NCBI GenBank assembly: GCA_943845485.1
Contig: CALTNV010000078.1
Coordinates: forward strand, 1 to 9,358
Direction: 5' to 3'
Source: an uncultured Flavobacteriales bacterium
GTDB taxonomy: Bacteria; Bacteroidota; Bacteroidia; Flavobacteriales; CALTNV01
DNA length: 9,358 bases
Every line of letters starts with the position of its first letter. The stretch's first letter is position 1. The notes beneath the pieces were generated by a model, which worked only from the letters and a program-made list of their open reading frames with translations, was not told the DNA's origin and made no database searches. The position numbers and the translations under genes are program-made. Of this stretch, positions 6,226 through 9,358 are shown one piece after another.

Positions 6226-7449
6226 TTAGTCATATATAAGTGTGCTTAAATCTTCCTCTTTAAATACTGCTTGTGAAGTTGTAAGTATTTCATAGCTATT
6301 AATCATGTTTATTTTCTCGTATACTTCCTCATAAGTATCAATTTTATTAAAGTAAAACAAACTTCTTGCATTACTTATCATCAAGCCATTATTAGACTCT
6401 TGAGACACTTTTAACTGACCTATCAATTGTTTTTTGTACCTATTCAATTGCAATTCAGTTAACAAGTTGTCAGTTAATTTTTTTAGTTCGGTTTTTACCA
6501 AGCTCATTGTTTTTGATACATACTTACTATCTGTTCCAAAATAAATATTAAATATTCCTGCATCTGAATATGGTGTATAGTTCGATTCTATATGATAAGC
6601 ATAGCCATATTTTTCTCTAATATTTAAATTTAATTTTGAGTTTAATGCAGGTCCTCCAAGAATGTTATTTAATAAAATCATAGCACTTTTACTATTGTCT
6701 ATTATAGATGGAGCTTTATTACCTAATAAAACGTGGGTTTGGTAGGTATCTTTAGTTTCTTTTTCTTCAAAAGAAGAATAATTGTGTATTTCAACTTTAT
6801 TTCCTTCAAAATTAGTATCAAAGTTTGTAGAGAAATACTTTAGGCAATATTTTTCAAATTTACCATGATTTAAATCACCCACATAGCTTAATACAATATT
6901 TTTAGAATTAAATCTTCGTTTAAAAAATAAAATTAAGTCTTTTTGATTAATTTGATTGACTGATTGTTCACTTCCAAGAATAGAGTTTCCTAACGAGTGA
7001 TTTTTAAAAATCTTGTCTTCAAATTCATCAAATATTAATTCTGATGGACTATCCAAATAGCTATTAATTTCGTCTATAATTACTGCTTTTTCTTTTTCTA
7101 CCTCTTTTAAAGGAAAATTAGAATTAAATATAATATCACTTAAAATATCAAATGCTTTCTGGTGATATTCCTTAGGATAAGTGGCGAAAATAAAAGTTTC
7201 TTCTTTAGTTGTATAAGCATTCAATTCACCACCAACAGCATCTAAACTACTTAGTATATGAAAGGCCTTTCTTTTATTTGTACCTTTAAATAAGCAGTGC
7301 TCAACAAAATGTGCAGTACCGTTTTTAGATTTTAAATCGTGCCTGGCACCGCTAAAAATCATTGCTCCTAAATGACTTACTTCCGAGGTGTTTTTATGAT
7401 GAATGGTTTTTAACCCATTATTAAGTTCTAATACTTTTTCAGTATGCAT
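6226..7449 (-). CDS. M16B-family zinc metallopeptidase (processing-peptidase-like)
   Basis: This is a 407-residue single-unit M16 peptidase, a clamshell enzyme that degrades or trims short or unfolded peptides. The inverted zinc motif HFVEH is intact (His47, Glu50, His51), and the third ligand, Glu127 in VIIDEINSYLD, lies 76 residues after His51, the classic spacing. The second half carries the substrate-binding Arg/Tyr pair in IREKYGYAYHI (Arg278 and Tyr285), so both half-domains are present and it should be catalytically competent. There is no signal peptide, so it is presumably cytoplasmic. M16B enzymes of this size usually work as dimers, sometimes with an inactive partner subunit encoded next door; no partner is seen here. 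The ATG at 7449-7447 is the natural start, with the first core strand following. A consensus -7 element lies 16 bases upstream. Confidence 0.94.
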   Translation of the reverse strand: MHTEKVLELNNGLKTIHHKNTSEVSHLGAMIFSGARHDLKSKNGTAHFVEHCLFKGTNKRKAFHILSSLDAVGGELNAYTTKEETFIFATYPKEYHQKAFDILSDIIFNSNFPLKEVEKEKAVIIDEINSYLDSPSELIFDEFEDKIFKNHSLGNSILGSEQSVNQINQKDLILFFKRRFNSKNIVLSYVGDLNHGKFEKYCLKYFSTNFDTNFEGNKVEIHNYSSFEEKETKDTYQTHVLLGNKAPSIIDNSKSAMILLNNILGGPALNSKLNLNIREKYGYAYHIESNYTPYSDAGIFNIYFGTDSKYVSKTMSLVKTELKKLTDNLLTELQLNRYKKQLIGQLKVSQESNNGLMISNARSLFYFNKIDTYEEVYEKINMINSYEILTTSQAVFKEEDLSTLIYD

Positions 7450-7454
7450 GCATG

Positions 7455-7483
7455 TTGTTTTTTTACAAAGATAGTTAACTTTG
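7455..7483 (+). promoter_or_regulatory. Consensus Bacteroidota-type promoter pointing toward the 7682 gene
   Basis: TTG at 7455-7457, 18 bases, then TAACTTTG at 7476-7483, an exact fit to TAnnTTTG. The nearest rightward gene begins at 7682, so use of this promoter would give a leader of nearly 200 bases. It is the best promoter match on the plus strand in the window. Confidence 0.5.
7466..7473 (-). promoter_or_regulatory. -7 element for the M16 peptidase gene
   Basis: The minus strand reads TATCTTTG, an exact match to TAnnTTTG, 16 bases upstream of the peptidase ATG, giving a short leader. No TTG is seen 17-23 bases further upstream. It lies back to back with TAACTTTG on the plus strand, separated by two bases, within a 6-bp-arm dyad (ACAAAG at 7465-7470, CTTTGT at 7479-7484). 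Confidence 0.5.
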
Positions 7484-7681
7484 TTATTGTATTGTTTTTT
7501 AATGTTAAATCATGTTATTTTTTAGATTAATTGTTCTTTTGACGTTTTAAGTCTTCATTCCGTTAAATAAATGAATTGATTACTTAAGTATTTAGTATTA
7601 AAATAATATTGCAATTAATTGGTAATTAGGATTATGAAATGTAAATTAGAGATTAATTAATGTTAAAATAAAAGTTAAATT

Positions 7682-9358
7682 ATGAATAAAAAACTACTTT
7701 TTGGAGCAGCCTTTTTAGGTTTAAGCTCTATTGCTAGTGCACAAACATTGTTTGAAGATGACTTCAGCAATGGTGATGCAAAATGGACCATTGATAATGG
7801 AACAAGTAATGGATTTCCAGCACAAACCAATGGAGGAATGTTTGTAATGGATCCTATTAATGGTCAAGGTTTAGAAAATTACTCATTGCAGCTTAATAAT
7901 GATTATTTTGGTTTAGATAATGATCGTTATACTCGAGTTTCGGATGATGCAGAGGTATACCTGAATTTGGATGATAACAAGTGGTATTTAGTTGAAAACG
8001 ATACTGAGTTAGTTGATTTTGATCCTGAAGTAGAATTAACTGGTGGAAGTGCAAATATAGAAGGGTCTAAAGATAACGTTTTTTATTCTGTTGCAAATTT
8101 TATTTGGAATGCAACTTCAAATTTTAAAGAACCTACTGGAGAGTTATTTCCTGGTACTCAAAATGGGTATGTCAATAATTCATTATCACAAGGCAATCAA
8201 TTAGTAGCTTACACTAACTTTTGGTTGAGATATTGGGTGCAAAACTCTAATAACGGAGTATATGATTATGATGGAAGGGTTATTGCACCTGCATTACAGA
8301 CTAATGTTTATACTGCAGAAATAACTGATGCTATTGATGTTGCTGATGCATCACAAAAGTTAGTGTTGTCATTTTACCAATCTGGTATTCAGTTTGATGA
8401 TAATAGAACAGTAGAAATTTCATATTCATCTGATGGAACAAATTATTCAGCTTGGGAAACAGCATGGACATCTTCTTTTGAAAATGTTAATGGAGCTGTT
8501 GTTAACGCTGGTGAACCTTCTGGTTCAGTTACTTATGTTGGTGATTCTGCTTTAGCCCAAAGACCTGTTTATTATTTCGATGGTACAGATTATATTGTCT
8601 TACCATTAAATTATGGTATGGATCCTTCTGCATTAAAAGAAACTCCTGGAGATTCTTTATATTTTGATGTACAAGCTTTTGGAAAAACTACTGAGATACT
8701 TGCAGCTTTTGAAGAAGTTGATTTACAATTTCCATTAAATACTCAAAAAATTAAATTAAGGTTTAAAAATATCACTTCTGACTCAGATTTTACGGGTGTT
8801 GGTGAAGGAGGAAAATTTAATGGCGATTGGTTTGTTGATGATGTAGCTGTTAAAGTTAAAGCTGCTGAAGATGTAGCTGTTAATTTTGCCTTCCATGGTT
8901 CTAATTCTAGTACTTTATACTCTGGTGCTGATAGTGTTTTACAAACTAATTATTTTAAACAAATTGCTAAAAATACTTTAGAGGATACTGATGTTGTTGT
9001 TATTACCGCCGAGGTTACTAATAATGGTTCCGAAACTACTATTGCAGGTGATGCTAGTCAGTATTTTAAATTAACTGTTACTTCTAATGGAAGTGAGGTT
9101 TATACAGAAAATGTTAACCTTAAAGATGGAGATGATTTATTTGCTGAAGCTGATACATCTTATATCATTAATTTTGGAATCCCTGGTTCTGCATTAACTA
9201 CTAATGATAATCTAGGTAATTTAGAGCTTGGTTCTGAGTATGTTTACAAAGTTGAAGCAGTTGGTTATGTAGGTAATTTAGGTACTCTTTCTGCTGTTGG
9301 TAATTTCTATGTTCACCCAACAGTTTCATCAAAAGAGATTCTAACTTCTGTAGATACT
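7682..9358 (+). CDS. Large secreted surface-type protein, 3'-truncated
   Basis: The frame is open for 559 codons from the ATG at 7682 to the window end without a stop, so the C-terminus is missing. Residues 1-20 form a clean signal peptide (MNKK, hydrophobic core, ASA before Gln21). The mature part starts TLFEDDFSNGDAKW and closes its first region with GDWFVDDVAV (381-390). Such an opening and a 'WxxDDVxV' closing strand are typical of the beta-sandwich (choice-of-anchor J or MAM-like) regions of Bacteroidota exoproteins. Residues from about 391 form a second, Ig/CARDB-like beta region ending near FYVHP. The whole stretch is acidic, rich in Asn, Asp, Gly, Ser and Thr, and contains no cysteine, as expected for an extracellular protein. 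Proteins of this kind often end in a type IX secretion sorting domain, but that part is not visible. No catalytic motif is seen. Confidence 0.88.
   Translation, partial: MNKKLLFGAAFLGLSSIASAQTLFEDDFSNGDAKWTIDNGTSNGFPAQTNGGMFVMDPINGQGLENYSLQLNNDYFGLDNDRYTRVSDDAEVYLNLDDNKWYLVENDTELVDFDPEVELTGGSANIEGSKDNVFYSVANFIWNATSNFKEPTGELFPGTQNGYVNNSLSQGNQLVAYTNFWLRYWVQNSNNGVYDYDGRVIAPALQTNVYTAEITDAIDVADASQKLVLSFYQSGIQFDDNRTVEISYSSDGTNYSAWETAWTSSFENVNGAVVNAGEPSGSVTYVGDSALAQRPVYYFDGTDYIVLPLNYGMDPSALKETPGDSLYFDVQAFGKTTEILAAFEEVDLQFPLNTQKIKLRFKNITSDSDFTGVGEGGKFNGDWFVDDVAVKVKAAEDVAVNFAFHGSNSSTLYSGADSVLQTNYFKQIAKNTLEDTDVVVITAEVTNNGSETTIAGDASQYFKLTVTSNGSEVYTENVNLKDGDDLFAEADTSYIINFGIPGSALTTNDNLGNLELGSEYVYKVEAVGYVGNLGTLSAVGNFYVHPTVSSKEILTSVDT
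8840..8883 (+). repeat. Short in-frame direct repeat at a domain boundary
   Basis: GATGTAGCTGTTAA occurs at 8840-8853 and again at 8870-8883, exactly 30 bases (10 codons) apart and in the same frame, giving DVAVKVKAAE followed by DVAVN. It lies where the first beta region ends and the second begins. Confidence 0.6.

Larger units (their letters stand above)
7450..7681. other. Non-coding divergent intergenic region
   Basis: This 232-base AT-rich gap between the M16 gene and the secreted-protein gene holds the two back-to-back promoter elements near its left end. I see no open frame longer than eight codons on the plus strand (for example ATG at 7634), no tRNA-like structure and no GC-rich hairpin. 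A second, weaker rightward promoter candidate is TTG at 7619-7621 plus TAAATTAG at 7642-7649 (20-base spacing, two mismatches), which would give a much shorter leader. The DNA just before the 7682 ATG is A-rich and has no Shine-Dalgarno. Confidence 0.6.

Noticed and set aside
7444..7453. Palindrome ATGCATGCAT spanning the M16 start codon
   Set aside because: A 10-base alternating palindrome is short and most likely chance. The extra ATG it creates upstream is out of frame and stops after four codons.
7634..7660. Short open frame (8 codons) before the secreted-protein gene
   Set aside because: Too short, with no start signal and no regulatory-leader features such as runs of one amino acid.
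1..9358. CRISPR arrays, tRNA or rRNA genes, insertion sequences, attachment sites
   Set aside because: I looked for regularly spaced repeats, tRNA-arm sequences, transposase motifs and long terminal inverted repeats and saw none; the only strong inverted repeats are the two terminators.

Overview
The window looks like chromosomal DNA from a Bacteroidota bacterium, most likely a flavobacterium. It is strongly AT-rich. No start codon is preceded by a clear Shine-Dalgarno sequence; leaders are A/T-rich instead. Promoter-like elements resemble the Bacteroidota form (TTG, about 20 bp, TAnnTTTG). The DnaJ fragment has the shortened zinc region I recall from flavobacterial DnaJ, and the last gene encodes a secreted protein of a kind common in this phylum. 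These are judgements from reading, not from a search.

Layout, left to right: the 3' part of dnaJ (1-894, +); a perfect-stem terminator (908-949) shared with the convergent gene; a patatin-like lipid acyl hydrolase (949-2010, -); cytidylate kinase cmk (2080-2748, +), which must start at TTG; a sodium:solute symporter (2754-4199, -), tail to tail with cmk and 5 bases away; a divergent small lipoprotein (4322-4885, +) closed by a strong terminator (4903-4939); a secreted protein of unknown function (4969-6225, +), whose N-terminal part resembles the lipoprotein's; an M16B zinc peptidase (6226-7449, -), whose stop codon abuts that of the preceding gene; a 232-base non-coding gap with two back-to-back promoter-like elements; and the first 559 codons of a large secreted, cysteine-free, acidic protein (7682 to the window end, +).

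Most neighbours are convergent or divergent, so this is mainly a set of independently transcribed housekeeping and envelope genes rather than one operon. DnaJ and Cmk are core functions (protein folding and CMP/dCMP phosphorylation). The symporter and three exported proteins concern the envelope. The patatin and the M16 peptidase are probably cytoplasmic hydrolases whose substrates the sequence does not reveal.

I found no tRNA, rRNA, CRISPR array, insertion sequence or integrase, and no evidence of a defence island or other multi-gene new system. The items most worth following are the lipoprotein/secreted-protein pair with a shared LPP20-like N-terminal pattern, the reduced zinc-binding region of DnaJ, the promoter that may overlap the 4903-4939 terminator, and the long leader of the 3'-terminal gene.
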